DNA of 32,981 bases from an uncultured Bacilli bacterium. GTDB taxonomy: Bacteria; Bacillota_I; Bacilli_A; RF39; UBA660. This document shows positions 1 to 10,799 of the stretch, piece by piece (position 1 is the first letter of the stretch; each line of letters starts with the position of its first letter). The notes beneath the pieces are model-generated. The model was not told the origin of the DNA. It did not search any database and saw nothing but the letters and a program-made list of their open reading frames with translations. The position numbers were made by a program, and so were the translations under genes. Location: the NCBI GenBank assembly GCA_947624135.1, contig CANQIV010000006.1, positions 1 to 32,981 of the forward strand, read 5' to 3'.

Positions 1-152
1 ATGAGTCTAACATATTATTATTTTGGTGTCAAACATGCACTTTTTAAAAATTGTAATTTAGCTCTTACATTTTTTTAATTTCTGCAAGTTTTAATTCAGA
101 TTTCAACTATTTTTTGTTAAAATTATCAAAAAACTGTAAAATTTAAAAAAAA

Positions 153-174
153 TTGAAAAATTTTTATTTTTCAA
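153..174 (-). terminator. Rho-independent terminator downstream of miaB
   Basis: On minus strand TTGAAAAAT-AAAA-ATTTTTCAA followed by T8; AT-only-type stem located after the miaB stop. Confidence 0.5.
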
Positions 175-209
175 CTTTTTATTAAAATTGTATTTATTTT
201 TAATATGAA

Positions 210-1631
210 CTATTCTTCAACTATTTCACCATCTAAGCTCCATGTTTTTACATCTGTTATTTTTACATTAACTATTTCCCCTAAATATTTTTCACTTGCT
301 TTAACATTAACTAATTTCATAGTATCAGTATATCCCATTAGATTATCTTTTTTTTCACTTACAGATTCAAGTAATACAGGAACAATTTTATCTTTATATT
401 TTTGATTTGCTTCATTAGCAAATTTATTTATAAGTTCATTTAATTTATATAATCTATTATTTTTTTCTTCTTCTGTTAAAGAATTTTTCATTTTTGCTGC
501 TGGAGTTCCTTCTCTTGGAGAATATATAAATGAGAACGCTGAATCAAACTTACATGTATTTACCACATCTAATGTTTCATTAAAATCTTCCTCTGTTTCT
601 CCCGGGAATGCAACTATTATATCTGTTGTTATTGAAACATTTGGTATTTTATTTTTTATTTTATTAAATAATTCTATATACTTTTCTTTAGTATATCTTC
701 TACCCATTAATTTCAATATTTTATTAGATCCAGATTGTAGAGGTAAATGTATATATGGCATGATATTATCACATTTAGATATTATATCTATCATTTTATC
801 ATTAAAATCCCATGGGTGGCTAGTTACAAAGCGAATTCTATCTATACCAGTTTTAGAAACATCTAAAAGTAAATCCCCCATAGTATAATTTATATTTAAA
901 TCTTTTCCATAAGCATTTACATTTTGACCTAAAAGAGTTACCTCTTTATAACCATTTTTTACTAAATCTTTAACCTCATTTATTATATCAACAGGCATTC
1001 TGCTTCTTTGTTTTCCTCTCGTATATGGAACTATACAATACGTACAAAATTTATCACATCCAAGCATAATATTAACCCAAGCTTTATATTTTGAATCTCT
1101 TTTTACTGGGATATTTTCATATATATCCCCTTCTATACTAAATACATCTATTTCTTGCTCATTTTTATCTAAAGACTCTTTTAATATATTAGGAAATTTG
1201 TGCAGATTATGAGTTCCGAATACTATATCTACCCATTTATATTTATTTTTTATAGACTCTACTACATTTTCTTCTTGAGCCATACATCCACATATACCAC
1301 ATATTATATCATTTTTACTTTCTTTTAAATGTTTTACTCTTCCTAAAAATCCAAACATTTTATTATGTGCATTTTCTCTTATCGCACAAGTATTAAGTAA
1401 TATTATATCAGCTTTATTTAAATCATCTGTTTTAGTATAACCCATATCTTCTAATATCGCACTTATATTTTCACTATCATGTACATTCATTTGACATCCA
1501 TAAGTTTTTATATAGTATTTTTTATTTTTACCAATATTTTTCATATCATTTGGTATTTTATAATCATCTTTTATTATTTTAGATTCTTTCTTTGTTCTCA
1601 ATTTTGCTTCATGTAAATTTGGTAAATTCAT
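210..1631 (-). CDS. miaB: tRNA-2-methylthio-N6-dimethylallyladenosine synthase (MiaB, radical SAM methylthiotransferase)
   Basis: 473 aa; N-terminal YYIKTYGCQMNVHDSE, radical SAM CDKFCTYCIVPYTRGKQRSR, LLGQNVNAYG, C-terminal TRAM-like region. Confidence 0.96.
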   Translation of the reverse strand: MNLPNLHEAKLRTKKESKIIKDDYKIPNDMKNIGKNKKYYIKTYGCQMNVHDSENISAILEDMGYTKTDDLNKADIILLNTCAIRENAHNKMFGFLGRVKHLKESKNDIICGICGCMAQEENVVESIKNKYKWVDIVFGTHNLHKFPNILKESLDKNEQEIDVFSIEGDIYENIPVKRDSKYKAWVNIMLGCDKFCTYCIVPYTRGKQRSRMPVDIINEVKDLVKNGYKEVTLLGQNVNAYGKDLNINYTMGDLLLDVSKTGIDRIRFVTSHPWDFNDKMIDIISKCDNIMPYIHLPLQSGSNKILKLMGRRYTKEKYIELFNKIKNKIPNVSITTDIIVAFPGETEEDFNETLDVVNTCKFDSAFSFIYSPREGTPAAKMKNSLTEEEKNNRLYKLNELINKFANEANQKYKDKIVPVLLESVSEKKDNLMGYTDTMKLVNVKASEKYLGEIVNVKITDVKTWSLDGEIVEE

Positions 1632-1651
1632 ATGTAATCACTTCCACAAAT

Positions 1652-1680
1652 ATAATACCATATTTATATAGTTTAAACAA
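1652..1680 (-). promoter_or_regulatory. Candidate sigma-A promoter for miaB
   Basis: Minus strand TTGTTT-N17-TATTAT, about 20 bp upstream of the miaB start. Confidence 0.5.
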
Positions 1681-1698
1681 TATAATTTAAGATTAAAA

Positions 1699-1720
1699 AA
1701 CTCTACCTTATGGTAAAGTT
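1699..1720 (-). terminator. Rho-independent terminator overlapping the stop codon of the REC protein
   Basis: Minus strand AACTTTACC-ATAA-GGTAGAGTT then T6; 9-bp stem with one G-T; stem overlaps the stop codon at 1719-1721. Confidence 0.75.
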
Positions 1721-2096
1721 AAGCATTAATACTTATCATTTTATCTACTACACTTTTTATTTTATCGCTTGAAAATGGTTTATTTAACATATCAACTATT
1801 CCATATGAAAATGCACGATCTATAGTTTCTTTTGTATCATCACCAGATATTATTGAGATTGGTATTCTACTAAATAAATTATTATTTTTAAAATAATTAA
1901 GTACCATAAATCCATCATACTCAGGCATATTTAAATCAAGTAACATACAGCATATATTATATTCTTTTTTAGTTATATAATCTATTGCTTCCTTTCCATT
2001 TTGGGCTTGTAGTACTATATATTCTCCTTCAAGTGCTTTAGTTACAATATTTCTTATTATCATAGAATCATCTGCTACTATTATTGCTTTATTCAT
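1719..2096 (-). CDS. Stand-alone response regulator receiver (CheY-like) protein
   Basis: 125 aa single REC domain: [29 protein letters not shown]; no output domain. Confidence 0.9.
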   Translation of the reverse strand: MNKAIIVADDSMIIRNIVTKALEGEYIVLQAQNGKEAIDYITKKEYNICCMLLDLNMPEYDGFMVLNYFKNNNLFSRIPISIISGDDTKETIDRAFSYGIVDMLNKPFSSDKIKSVVDKMISINA

Positions 2097-4362
2097 TATT
2101 TTTTCCTCCTAAATATATTTTTACTATTTCTATTATTTTATTTGCTTCATTCATAAGTTCTTCATAATTTTCTCTTATATAAGATATGTTATCTTCTTTA
2201 CCTTTTAATTCATGATTTAAAGATAGTTCAGCTAATTTTTTAAAACCTAAATATTTACTATCACTCTTCATTGCATGAGCTAAAATAGCATAATTCGCAC
2301 AATCTCCATTATCCATAAATTCTTTCATCTTAGGTAATCTAGTTTCTGATTCATTTAAGAAATCATTTAATGTTTCATTATACATTTCTATATCACCTAA
2401 AAGTTCTAAAGAAGCATCTACATCTATATCATTATCTTTTAAATAATTTATATTATTAGTATTACTTTCTTCTTTTATTTCTTCTTTAATATTATCATCT
2501 CCTTTTATTTCTTCTTTTGGTTCTTCCTTTATTTCGTTTGTATCTAAATATGTTGATAAAACTCTAGATAATTCATTATTTTCTATTGGTTTTGATAGAT
2601 AATCACAAAAACCTACATCTAAATATTTATTTGCTTTTCCTTGTATAGCATCTGCAGTAAGAGCTACTGTTGGAATATTAAAATTTGGAATTTCTTTTAA
2701 AGTTTTAAGTGTTTCCACACCGCCCATTTTAGGCATCATTATGTCCATTAAAATTATATCATATTTTTCATTATTTTTTATTCTATCTACACACTCAAAT
2801 CCACTTTCTATACATGTAATATCTAAATTATAATTTTTAAGTATTTTAGTTGCTACTTTAAGATTCAAAGTATTATCATCTACTACTAGAATTTTCTTAC
2901 CTGTAAAATCCATATTAATAATTTTATTTTCTGATTCTATTTTTTTAGAACTAGTTCTTATTTCTTGTTTAATATATATGGTAAATGTTGAACCTTCTCC
3001 ATATTCACTTTGAACTACTATCTTACCACCCATCATTTCAACTAATCTTTTTGTAATGGCAAGTCCTAATCCTGTTCCTTCTATTGTTGTGTTTTTATCT
3101 TCATCAAGTCTTTGAAATTTAGTAAATAATTTATCTATTTGTTCTTGTTTTATACCTCTACCTGTATCAGAAACAGATATAACTAAACTACATTGATTAT
3201 TGTTATTTATACAATTAACTTTAAAATCAATTTCTCCTTTTTCTGTATACTTTGCTGCATTAGTTAATATATTTGTTATTACTTGTTTAATTTTACCACT
3301 ATCCCCATAAAGAGTATCTGGTATATCTTCTGCAAAATATGTTTTTAATTCGATTGTTTTTTCTCCTATTCTAGGTATAATTAATTTAGTTAAATTTTCA
3401 AGTATTGGTTTTAAATTATATTCTGTATTTACTATTTCCATTTTATCTGCTTCTATTTTGCTTATATCTAATATTCCATTTACTATTTCAAGTAAATTTT
3501 GTGAAGCCATAACTATATCTTTAGCATTTTCTTTTGCTTCTTCTAAAGTTTCTGCAGTATCAATACATTCACTAAATCCTACTATTGCATTTAATGGTGT
3601 TCTTATTTCATGTGACATACTACTTAAAAAATCTGTTTTAGCATGATTTGCTTTTTCTGCTTGATCTTTAGCAAGTTCTAGTTCATTTATTAACTTAACA
3701 TCTGGATTTTCAATTGTAAAATACATGAGAAATGTTACAAAAATTACCATAGAGGTAGTTAATAAGTATTCAGGATGTCCACCTTGAATATATGAAACAA
3801 AAGCTCCCATTAACATGTAAAATATCATTGGCCAATATTTTTTTTCTTTTATTCTTTTTATTTTTAATAAAAGAATAATTATACAAATTACCATACTCAT
3901 TCTTGTTGCAAAATAAGTACATTCAACAGCTGGGCCACTAGAATACACAATCGAGTTTTGACTTATATATTCAATTGGTAAAATTAAAACTAATACAGAA
4001 AAAATAATAGCAAACAATAAAGCCAAAATTTTACTAGATTTTATATAAATACTTAAATTTTTTTTATGCAATTCATTAATAGATATGGTCATAACATAAA
4101 GCATCATTAAGGCGGTAAAAATAATTAAAAACACTAAATAAACGCGCGCAAAAATTTCATTTAAAATTGGATATTTTAACAGATTTTTCATGAAATAATA
4201 AGTTCCAACTGAAATTGTATTTCCTGCTAAACAAGTTATTACAATTACACTATAAATTTTTGTTTCTTCATTTTTTACTCTTGGTTTTGAAAAATATACT
4301 ATGGATAATAAAATACAATAAACTAAACTTAATAAGGTAAAAGAATTCCCCGGATTTTGCAT
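2089..4362 (-). CDS. Membrane-bound hybrid sensor histidine kinase (HisKA-HATPase-REC-HPt)
   Basis: 757 aa; several N-terminal TM stretches, [20 protein letters not shown]-box, DTGRGI and [31 protein letters not shown]-terminal [14 protein letters not shown] (HPt). Confidence 0.93.
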   Translation of the reverse strand: MQNPGNSFTLLSLVYCILLSIVYFSKPRVKNEETKIYSVIVITCLAGNTISVGTYYFMKNLLKYPILNEIFARVYLVFLIIFTALMMLYVMTISINELHKKNLSIYIKSSKILALLFAIIFSVLVLILPIEYISQNSIVYSSGPAVECTYFATRMSMVICIIILLLKIKRIKEKKYWPMIFYMLMGAFVSYIQGGHPEYLLTTSMVIFVTFLMYFTIENPDVKLINELELAKDQAEKANHAKTDFLSSMSHEIRTPLNAIVGFSECIDTAETLEEAKENAKDIVMASQNLLEIVNGILDISKIEADKMEIVNTEYNLKPILENLTKLIIPRIGEKTIELKTYFAEDIPDTLYGDSGKIKQVITNILTNAAKYTEKGEIDFKVNCINNNNQCSLVISVSDTGRGIKQEQIDKLFTKFQRLDEDKNTTIEGTGLGLAITKRLVEMMGGKIVVQSEYGEGSTFTIYIKQEIRTSSKKIESENKIINMDFTGKKILVVDDNTLNLKVATKILKNYNLDITCIESGFECVDRIKNNEKYDIILMDIMMPKMGGVETLKTLKEIPNFNIPTVALTADAIQGKANKYLDVGFCDYLSKPIENNELSRVLSTYLDTNEIKEEPKEEIKGDDNIKEEIKEESNTNNINYLKDNDIDVDASLELLGDIEMYNETLNDFLNESETRLPKMKEFMDNGDCANYAILAHAMKSDSKYLGFKKLAELSLNHELKGKEDNISYIRENYEELMNEANKIIEIVKIYLGGKNNE

Positions 4363-4386
4363 ATTTACTCACTCTCCTACAATAGA

Positions 4387-4416
4387 ATTATAACACATAA
4401 TAATAAAAATAATCAA
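4387..4416 (-). promoter_or_regulatory. Candidate promoter for the histidine kinase gene
   Basis: Minus strand TTGATT-N18-TATAAT; the -35 overlaps the 3' arm of the upstream terminator hairpin. Confidence 0.5.
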
Positions 4417-4433
4417 TTTATTTGTTGATTATT
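4408..4433 (-). terminator. Rho-independent terminator downstream of the acyl-CoA synthetase gene
   Basis: Minus strand AATAATCAA-CAAATAAA-TTGATTATT then TTTATT. Confidence 0.55.
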
Positions 4434-4444
4434 TTACTATTTTA

Positions 4445-6400
4445 TTATTTAGTTTTTATATATTTTTTTTGTTTTAAACTAATAATTTTTAAATTTTCTC
4501 CTTCTTTAAAATATCCATCAAAAATAGGATCATCTATTATCATGAAATCTTTTAAATCTTCAAAATTATTATGTGTAAGTGCAATAAAATCTTTCTTACC
4601 TCCCAAAGTATAAGGAATTTTATCTACTACGGTATATGCTAATGCCATTTCTCTTTCGCCTGGTAAAACATTTTTAATTTTTTGAATTATTGTTTTTATT
4701 TGTGCATCCACATCATCATTATTTTTTAATTCAATAAATGCAGTTGGAATTACACCATCCTCTTGATATTTATTTTTTATTCCAACGACAGCACAATCTT
4801 TTACCTCTTCGCAGTCATTTATTGCATTTTCAATAGGAACAGAACTTACTTGATGACCATCTGGTCTTTTCATAAGTCTTTTATATCTTCCAGTTATATG
4901 CAATATACCATCATAATCAATGAAACCCTTATCTGCAGTTTTATAATATCTTAAATTTGTATTCTTATCTATATATATAGAATTAGTTGTTTCTTCAACA
5001 TTTCCTATATAACCCATAAATGCAGTTGGAGATGTTACATAAATTTCTCCTTCTTGACCATAAGGTAACTCTTTATTTGTTTCACGATCCATTACTAATG
5101 CATATACTCCTGGATAAAGGGCTCCACATCCGCCTGCTTTATGTGTTATAGCATCGCTTACATTTCCTGTATAATGAAATGCAGAAACATTTCCAGCTTC
5201 AGTTGTTCCGTATCCATATGTTATACCTGTTTTACATCCTTTGCTTCTTAATATCTGATTTACTTCATTTATTTTTTCAGGCGCCATATTATCTCCACCA
5301 GCAACCATCAATTTTGCAAATGACATATCAGTATTATTTACATATTTACTATTTATAAACATAGAAAACATTTTAGGAACTGCTATTAAAATATTAGGTT
5401 TTCTCTTAGTAACAATCTTATCAAATTCGCTTATTTTTATTTTTGGTAATAAATCTATTGATATTCCATTTGTAAGTGCACCGCATAGTCCTATTGAAGA
5501 ACCATACATTGAAAAGAAAGGTATATATCCAAGATATGTCATCCCTCTTTCCAAACATGCTATAAGATTAATTTGATTGCAAGTAACATTATAAGCTTTA
5601 TTTGATTGCATAGCTCCCTTTGGTGTTCCTGTTGTACCACTAGTATTAACAATAAGAGCTGGAATATCAGGATCATATTCAGAATCCACTATTTTACCAT
5701 ATTGTTCTAAATTCTTAATAAAATCATCTTGCATTATTACTTTATTTTCTTTTTTTAATAAATTTTGAAATTCATATATTTTCTCTTTTATTTGATATAA
5801 TGATTTAACAGTTTTGGCTTCTATTGCTAATTTTTCTTGTGAATGTAAAAAATCGTTTGCTGGAGATACTACAACCACTTTATCTGATGGAATTTTTTTT
5901 GTAAATACAGATTTATTCATAACATCCATAACAGAAATTAATAATTTTGAGTTTGATATATTCATGCATTCAATAATTCTTTGATTAGAACATCTTGGAT
6001 CTACTAAATATGGTATAGCACCTATTCTGTTACATGCATAAATATAAAAAATTGTTTCTGGCATATTTGGTAAACAAATTGTTATGCTATCTCCTTTTGA
6101 AATACCATATTTTTTTAATGCTTTAGCACACAATTCTATCTTATCATACAAATATCCATAAGTTTTTTCTTCTCCAAAATATTTATATGCTATGTCATCA
6201 TTAAATCCAAAATTTCTTAACCTTAAAAAATCATATATTTTTTGATCTGAATCTTTAAAAATTCTTTCTTCCATATCATCTGAATAAAATTTTCTACTTG
6301 GCTTATCTATACTAGGATATCCAGTTAACTCGCCTTCCATTATTGGCTCTTTTTGTAATGATATATTTTTAAATTTATCTTCCATATTTCTCTTCTCCAA
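4445..6400 (-). CDS. AMP-dependent acyl-CoA synthetase/ligase (ANL superfamily)
   Basis: 651 aa; ALIVNTSGTTGTPKGAMQSNKA AMP-binding motif, GITYGYGTTEAGN, KTADKGFIDYDGILHITGRYKRLMKRPDG. Confidence 0.92.
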   Translation of the reverse strand: MEKRNMEDKFKNISLQKEPIMEGELTGYPSIDKPSRKFYSDDMEERIFKDSDQKIYDFLRLRNFGFNDDIAYKYFGEEKTYGYLYDKIELCAKALKKYGISKGDSITICLPNMPETIFYIYACNRIGAIPYLVDPRCSNQRIIECMNISNSKLLISVMDVMNKSVFTKKIPSDKVVVVSPANDFLHSQEKLAIEAKTVKSLYQIKEKIYEFQNLLKKENKVIMQDDFIKNLEQYGKIVDSEYDPDIPALIVNTSGTTGTPKGAMQSNKAYNVTCNQINLIACLERGMTYLGYIPFFSMYGSSIGLCGALTNGISIDLLPKIKISEFDKIVTKRKPNILIAVPKMFSMFINSKYVNNTDMSFAKLMVAGGDNMAPEKINEVNQILRSKGCKTGITYGYGTTEAGNVSAFHYTGNVSDAITHKAGGCGALYPGVYALVMDRETNKELPYGQEGEIYVTSPTAFMGYIGNVEETTNSIYIDKNTNLRYYKTADKGFIDYDGILHITGRYKRLMKRPDGHQVSSVPIENAINDCEEVKDCAVVGIKNKYQEDGVIPTAFIELKNNDDVDAQIKTIIQKIKNVLPGEREMALAYTVVDKIPYTLGGKKDFIALTHNNFEDLKDFMIIDDPIFDGYFKEGENLKIISLKQKKYIKTK

Positions 6401-6414
6401 TCAAAATTGATTTT

Positions 6415-6443
6415 ATCATAGCATTAAATGTACTGCTTGTCAA
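6415..6443 (-). promoter_or_regulatory. Candidate sigma-A promoter for the acyl-CoA synthetase gene
   Basis: Minus strand TTGACA-N17-TATGAT just upstream of the start at 6400. Confidence 0.65.
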
Positions 6444-6599
6444 TAATTAATTAAAAAAATATTTAAATTAAATTGCATTTATAATAATATTATTCATAAT
6501 TTTTTTCTAGTAGTTTTGCGCTAAATCTATATTTTATTGTGTGAAATAAAATATATTATAAAATTTTGATTAAATTTTAATTGTTTATACTTAAATTTA

Positions 6600-8543
6600 C
6601 TAATTTAGTGCAAAAACAAGTTTATGAAGTGCTCTTGTCATAGAAACATATAATAATTTCATATCAATAACATTGTTTTTTTCAAACTCATCTTTTCCAA
6701 CTATTATAACGGAATCAAATTCTAAACCTTTAGATAAATAACTTGGTAATATATTAATATCGCTATCATAATTTAAATTATCTGAATTTATTAAATTAAC
6801 ATTTATATCATTTTTTAATTTTGCATATAATTCATTTGCTCTTTCTTGTGTTTTAGTTATAATAGCAATCGTTTTATATAATTTTTTTAACTTAATAATT
6901 AAAGAAATTAAAGAATCATTACTACATTCTACTTTATCTCCATGCCTTATAACAGGAACAGCTTTATCAAGTTTTAATAATTCGTTTATTTTATTTGCTT
7001 CATTCATAATTTCTATTGTAGTACGATAACTTTTATTTAATTTAAGTATTTCTAAATTTTCAAATATATCATTTAAGCATTCCCAATTATCTAAACTTCT
7101 ATAAGAATATAAGGATTGCGCTAAATCACCATATATACTAAATGTTGAATTTTTAAACATTTTCTTTAATACATAAAAGTTAAATTCTCCATAATCTTGA
7201 GCTTCATCTATTACAATATGTTTATAATTATTAAACATATCACTACCACTTAGTTTATATTTAATATACATAAGTGATGGTATATCTTCTATTTCTATTA
7301 TATTTTCTTTTATACCTGATGTATTAATGTTGTTATCTTTTAAGATTTTAATATATATATCTTTAATTTTTTTATTTATTATAGTAAAGTATTTTTTTAA
7401 ATTATTATTTATATTATTTTTTGTTTCATTTATAACTTTTTTATCTACATTATTTTTAATTAAATTAGATAATATTAAATCCATATTATCTGTTATATAT
7501 TTATTTAATAATAATATTAATCTATCTATCCTCGATTTTATACTTTTAAAAGTATTTTTATTTATTTCATCATACATATTTTTTACAAAACTATTACTTA
7601 ATATTTTTGTTCCATTAATTAAAAAGTCATTATTAGGTAATACTTCTAAATTTTCAAAATATTTATCTATCTCAGTTTTCATTTTCATACTTGTTTTAAA
7701 TTTTGATATAGTATCTATATTTTTTATTTTATCTAAAGAATTATTTATAATATAATTTTCATCTACATATTTAAGCATTAATTCATCAAGTGTATACTCT
7801 GATACACCATTAACATCTAAATCTGGTAATATTCCTGATATGTAACTTACAAAAAATTTATTTGGACCAATTACCATATAATCACTTGCTTTAAATAAGT
7901 TTCTATTATTATAAACTAAATATGCAATTCTATGAAGAGCAACTGTTGTTTTACCACTTCCTGCTACTCCTTGTATTACTAGGTTTTTACCTAGTTTTTC
8001 TCTTATTATTTTATTTTGTTCACTCTGTATTGTAGATACTATATTTTTTAGTCTATTATCTGCACTTACACTCAAATACGGTTTAAGTAAATCATCATTA
8101 CTAACAGTATCTACATCATTGAAATTAATTAATTCGCCATTTGTTATTGTATATTGTCTTTTTAAAGTTAATTCACCATTAATAATTCCAATAGGTGATT
8201 CATAGGAGCACTCACCTACATTTGAATCATAATATAAAGATGAAATGGGCGCGCGCCAATCTACTGTTATAATTTCATTATCATAATCACTAACTCCTAA
8301 TTTACCAATATAGCAAATTTCATTATTATTTGTGGAGTGAAAATCTATTCTAGCAAAATATGGAGTGTCTTTAGATCGACTTATAGATTTTATTTGTTCT
8401 TCTAGTTTAAACTTTTCTTCTAGCATAGCATCATAATCGTTTTTATATATGCTTTTTAAATTATTTAATTTTAGTTTTGAGTCATCAATAACTTCATCAT
8501 ATTTATCTAACGTATACTTTAAATGATTTAATTCTTCTTCCAT
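6600..8543 (-). CDS. helD: UvrD/HelD-like SF1 helicase (RNA polymerase-associated HelD family)
   Basis: 647 aa; N-terminal coiled-coil-like arm, VDWRAPISSLYYD, Walker A VIQGVAGSGKTTVALHRIAYL, IVIDEAQDYGEFNFYVLKKMF, YVSMTRALHKL. Confidence 0.88.
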   Translation of the reverse strand: MEEELNHLKYTLDKYDEVIDDSKLKLNNLKSIYKNDYDAMLEEKFKLEEQIKSISRSKDTPYFARIDFHSTNNNEICYIGKLGVSDYDNEIITVDWRAPISSLYYDSNVGECSYESPIGIINGELTLKRQYTITNGELINFNDVDTVSNDDLLKPYLSVSADNRLKNIVSTIQSEQNKIIREKLGKNLVIQGVAGSGKTTVALHRIAYLVYNNRNLFKASDYMVIGPNKFFVSYISGILPDLDVNGVSEYTLDELMLKYVDENYIINNSLDKIKNIDTISKFKTSMKMKTEIDKYFENLEVLPNNDFLINGTKILSNSFVKNMYDEINKNTFKSIKSRIDRLILLLNKYITDNMDLILSNLIKNNVDKKVINETKNNINNNLKKYFTIINKKIKDIYIKILKDNNINTSGIKENIIEIEDIPSLMYIKYKLSGSDMFNNYKHIVIDEAQDYGEFNFYVLKKMFKNSTFSIYGDLAQSLYSYRSLDNWECLNDIFENLEILKLNKSYRTTIEIMNEANKINELLKLDKAVPVIRHGDKVECSNDSLISLIIKLKKLYKTIAIITKTQERANELYAKLKNDINVNLINSDNLNYDSDINILPSYLSKGLEFDSVIIVGKDEFEKNNVIDMKLLYVSMTRALHKLVFALN

Positions 8544-8632
8544 AATACTATATCTCCTACATTCATAATCATAATGTTATTTTACACTAATAATGTATCA
8601 ATATCAATAAAAAATGCCATTTTTATTGACAT

Positions 8633-9169
8633 TTATTTTGATTTTATATCATATCTAAATATTGAAACTACATTAGAAACAACAATACATAAACATGTTA
8701 TCAAATTAGCCCAAGCATCAAATACTATATAATATGGAATCCATAATACTAAACTACTTAGGTTAATATACCTAATTTTTCTTTCCTTTTCTTGAATTAT
8801 TGTTATAGTATGAAGTATAGCACTTACTAAAGGAATAATATCAATATAACTTTCAAATGTAATTATCGATACTATTACTGATAATAATATATAAAATGCA
8901 ACTAACATTGGTGTATTCTTTTTACCTTTTATTTCAAGAACATAATTAATAATAGTCTCTACTCCAAAAACAAACTGTATAAGAGCTCCTGCATATGCTT
9001 TTAAGAAAATTAATCCCACAGCTCCAATTATATTCCCTAAAATTAAGAAAAATAATATACTTTTCCTTTTTTTACATTGCATACTTATGACATTTAAGCC
9101 ACAAGCAACAAACGCAAATAACTGCGCCAGTATATATAAAACATCCATTTTTACCTTCAAATTAATCAT
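8633..9169 (-). CDS. YgjV-like multi-pass membrane protein
   Basis: 178 aa, multiple hydrophobic helices; resembles the bacterial inner membrane protein (YgjV) family. Confidence 0.65.
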   Translation of the reverse strand: MINLKVKMDVLYILAQLFAFVACGLNVISMQCKKRKSILFFLILGNIIGAVGLIFLKAYAGALIQFVFGVETIINYVLEIKGKKNTPMLVAFYILLSVIVSIITFESYIDIIPLVSAILHTITIIQEKERKIRYINLSSLVLWIPYYIVFDAWANLITCLCIVVSNVVSIFRYDIKSK

Positions 9170-9608
9170 TTAAATTATATCCTAACTTCTCTATCTCTAA
9201 ATTAGCTATAGAAGATAACTCACTCTTCTTTAAATCTGATATTTTATAATATTTTGCACCTAAAGAATCATCATTTTTTTCATTTATATCTATATTTTCA
9301 ATAATCTCACCCTCATATCTATTTATTTTATAAAATATACCTAAATGATGACCACACTCAAGCTCTTCTTTATGTACCCATTCAAAAGTTACAGAATTTG
9401 CATCGAATAATTCATATTCTTTTACATTTATTCCAACTTCTTCGTTTAGTTCACGTATTAAAGTTTCTTTCGGAGTTTCTCCCCACTCTATTGTTCCACC
9501 AGGTAAATCTAATTTACCAGAATATGGCCCTCCTAATTTTTTTATTAATAATATTTGTTCATCCTTTATGATTAATCCATAAGCACCAATATGCTTAAAT
9601 TGTTTCAT
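9162..9608 (-). CDS. NUDIX hydrolase
   Basis: 148 aa; Nudix box GGTIEWGETPKETLIRELNEEVGI. Confidence 0.93.
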   Translation of the reverse strand: MKQFKHIGAYGLIIKDEQILLIKKLGGPYSGKLDLPGGTIEWGETPKETLIRELNEEVGINVKEYELFDANSVTFEWVHKEELECGHHLGIFYKINRYEGEIIENIDINEKNDDSLGAKYYKISDLKKSELSSIANLEIEKLGYNLND

Positions 9609-9638
9609 CTTAAATCACCTCATATTTAATTATACATT

Positions 9639-10787
9639 TTATTTTGTTTTTTTCAATATATAACTTGATAATTCATCATTTATAGTTCCACTTTTCCATT
9701 CAAACTCATCTATATAATCTCTACAATATTCACAAAATGGAATATCACCATTCATTTTTTCAATGGCATCCCAGCCGTTCTTGATTGAATCTAATTCGAT
9801 ATAATCATCTTCTGTAACTTGAAAATTTATTCCATATTTTTTATTTAATATATCAATTAATAAAGGATAATAACATTTAGAAATCTTACCATCTCTTAAA
9901 AATCTGCAAAATCTTCCTGAACAAATCTTATTAGCATTATACCCATCAACACTTCTCACATCAGATAATCTTGTATGGAATGTTTTTATAACATCAATTT
10001 TTCTAAAAAAATCATCATTTATCAAATAATTTATATTATTATTTTTTAAGATACTCAAAATTTTATCAATTTTTTTATATGTAGGTTCATAGAGCGAAAT
10101 TGAAATAATTACATTACATTCTGATATTTTTTTTAACACATTCTCATTTAGCTTATCTATCATCAATCCATTTGTAACAATAATTATTCGAGATTTTTTC
10201 AATATATTTCGACTTATTTCAACTATTCTATCTATTTGAGGATGTAATAATGGCTCTCCACCTAACAATCTAAAATTATACAAATTAAATTTCTTGGCAA
10301 CTAAATTTAAATCACTTTCAAATTTTTCTAATTCTACTATTTTATTCTCACATATATTAGAAAAATGAGCGCATCCCTTACAATTTAAATTACATTGATA
10401 CACTATGTTCATTTCCAAATAATTTAAAAATGGTTTTTTTAAATCTATTTTGTCAAAATATTTTATTAACTCTTCTATTGTTTTTTGCTTTCCAAAGAAC
10501 ATTTCTTCGTTAACAGCATAAATATTTTTAAATTTATTTTTTCTAAAATAATCTATACCACTACCCATAAACATAGGTTTTTTTGCTAGTATAATATTAC
10601 TAATATTCTTTTCTAATGTATCAAAATCATCTAAATAGCAAACAGGGATGTCTTTATAAATTTTTTTTGGTAATTCTTTATTTTTATCTTTAACATTAAT
10701 GAATCCATCAATGTTTATGTTAAAATAATCTAATCTTCTAGCAACTTCCTTTGCAAAATCTCCTGTACCAAATATATAATTTTTCAT
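9639..10787 (-). CDS. Radical SAM protein with N-terminal Rossmann-like domain and Cys-rich C terminus
   Basis: YIFGTGDFAKEVARRL N-terminal domain; CNLNCKGCAHFSNIC (CX3CX2C), LLGGEPLLHPQ, C-terminal CSGRFCRF...CEYCRDY. ORF track starts at 10799 on a TTG; ATG at 10787 has GAGGTG upstream. Confidence 0.85.
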   Translation of the reverse strand: MKNYIFGTGDFAKEVARRLDYFNINIDGFINVKDKNKELPKKIYKDIPVCYLDDFDTLEKNISNIILAKKPMFMGSGIDYFRKNKFKNIYAVNEEMFFGKQKTIEELIKYFDKIDLKKPFLNYLEMNIVYQCNLNCKGCAHFSNICENKIVELEKFESDLNLVAKKFNLYNFRLLGGEPLLHPQIDRIVEISRNILKKSRIIIVTNGLMIDKLNENVLKKISECNVIISISLYEPTYKKIDKILSILKNNNINYLINDDFFRKIDVIKTFHTRLSDVRSVDGYNANKICSGRFCRFLRDGKISKCYYPLLIDILNKKYGINFQVTEDDYIELDSIKNGWDAIEKMNGDIPFCEYCRDYIDEFEWKSGTINDELSSYILKKTK

Positions 10788-10799
10788 ATCACACCTCAA

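Noticed and set aside
205-405. 66-aa + strand ORF opposite the end of miaB
   Set aside because: Antisense to miaB, no recognisable motif.
6444-6599. AT-rich intergenic stretch before the acyl-CoA synthetase promoter as a possible small RNA
   Set aside because: Only AT-biased sequence with no convincing promoter-terminator pair or conserved structure visible.
7327-7755. 142-aa + strand ORF opposite helD, membrane-like
   Set aside because: Antisense artefact of the helD coding strand; no SD or promoter seen and composition is Leu/Phe/Ile-rich from AT bias.
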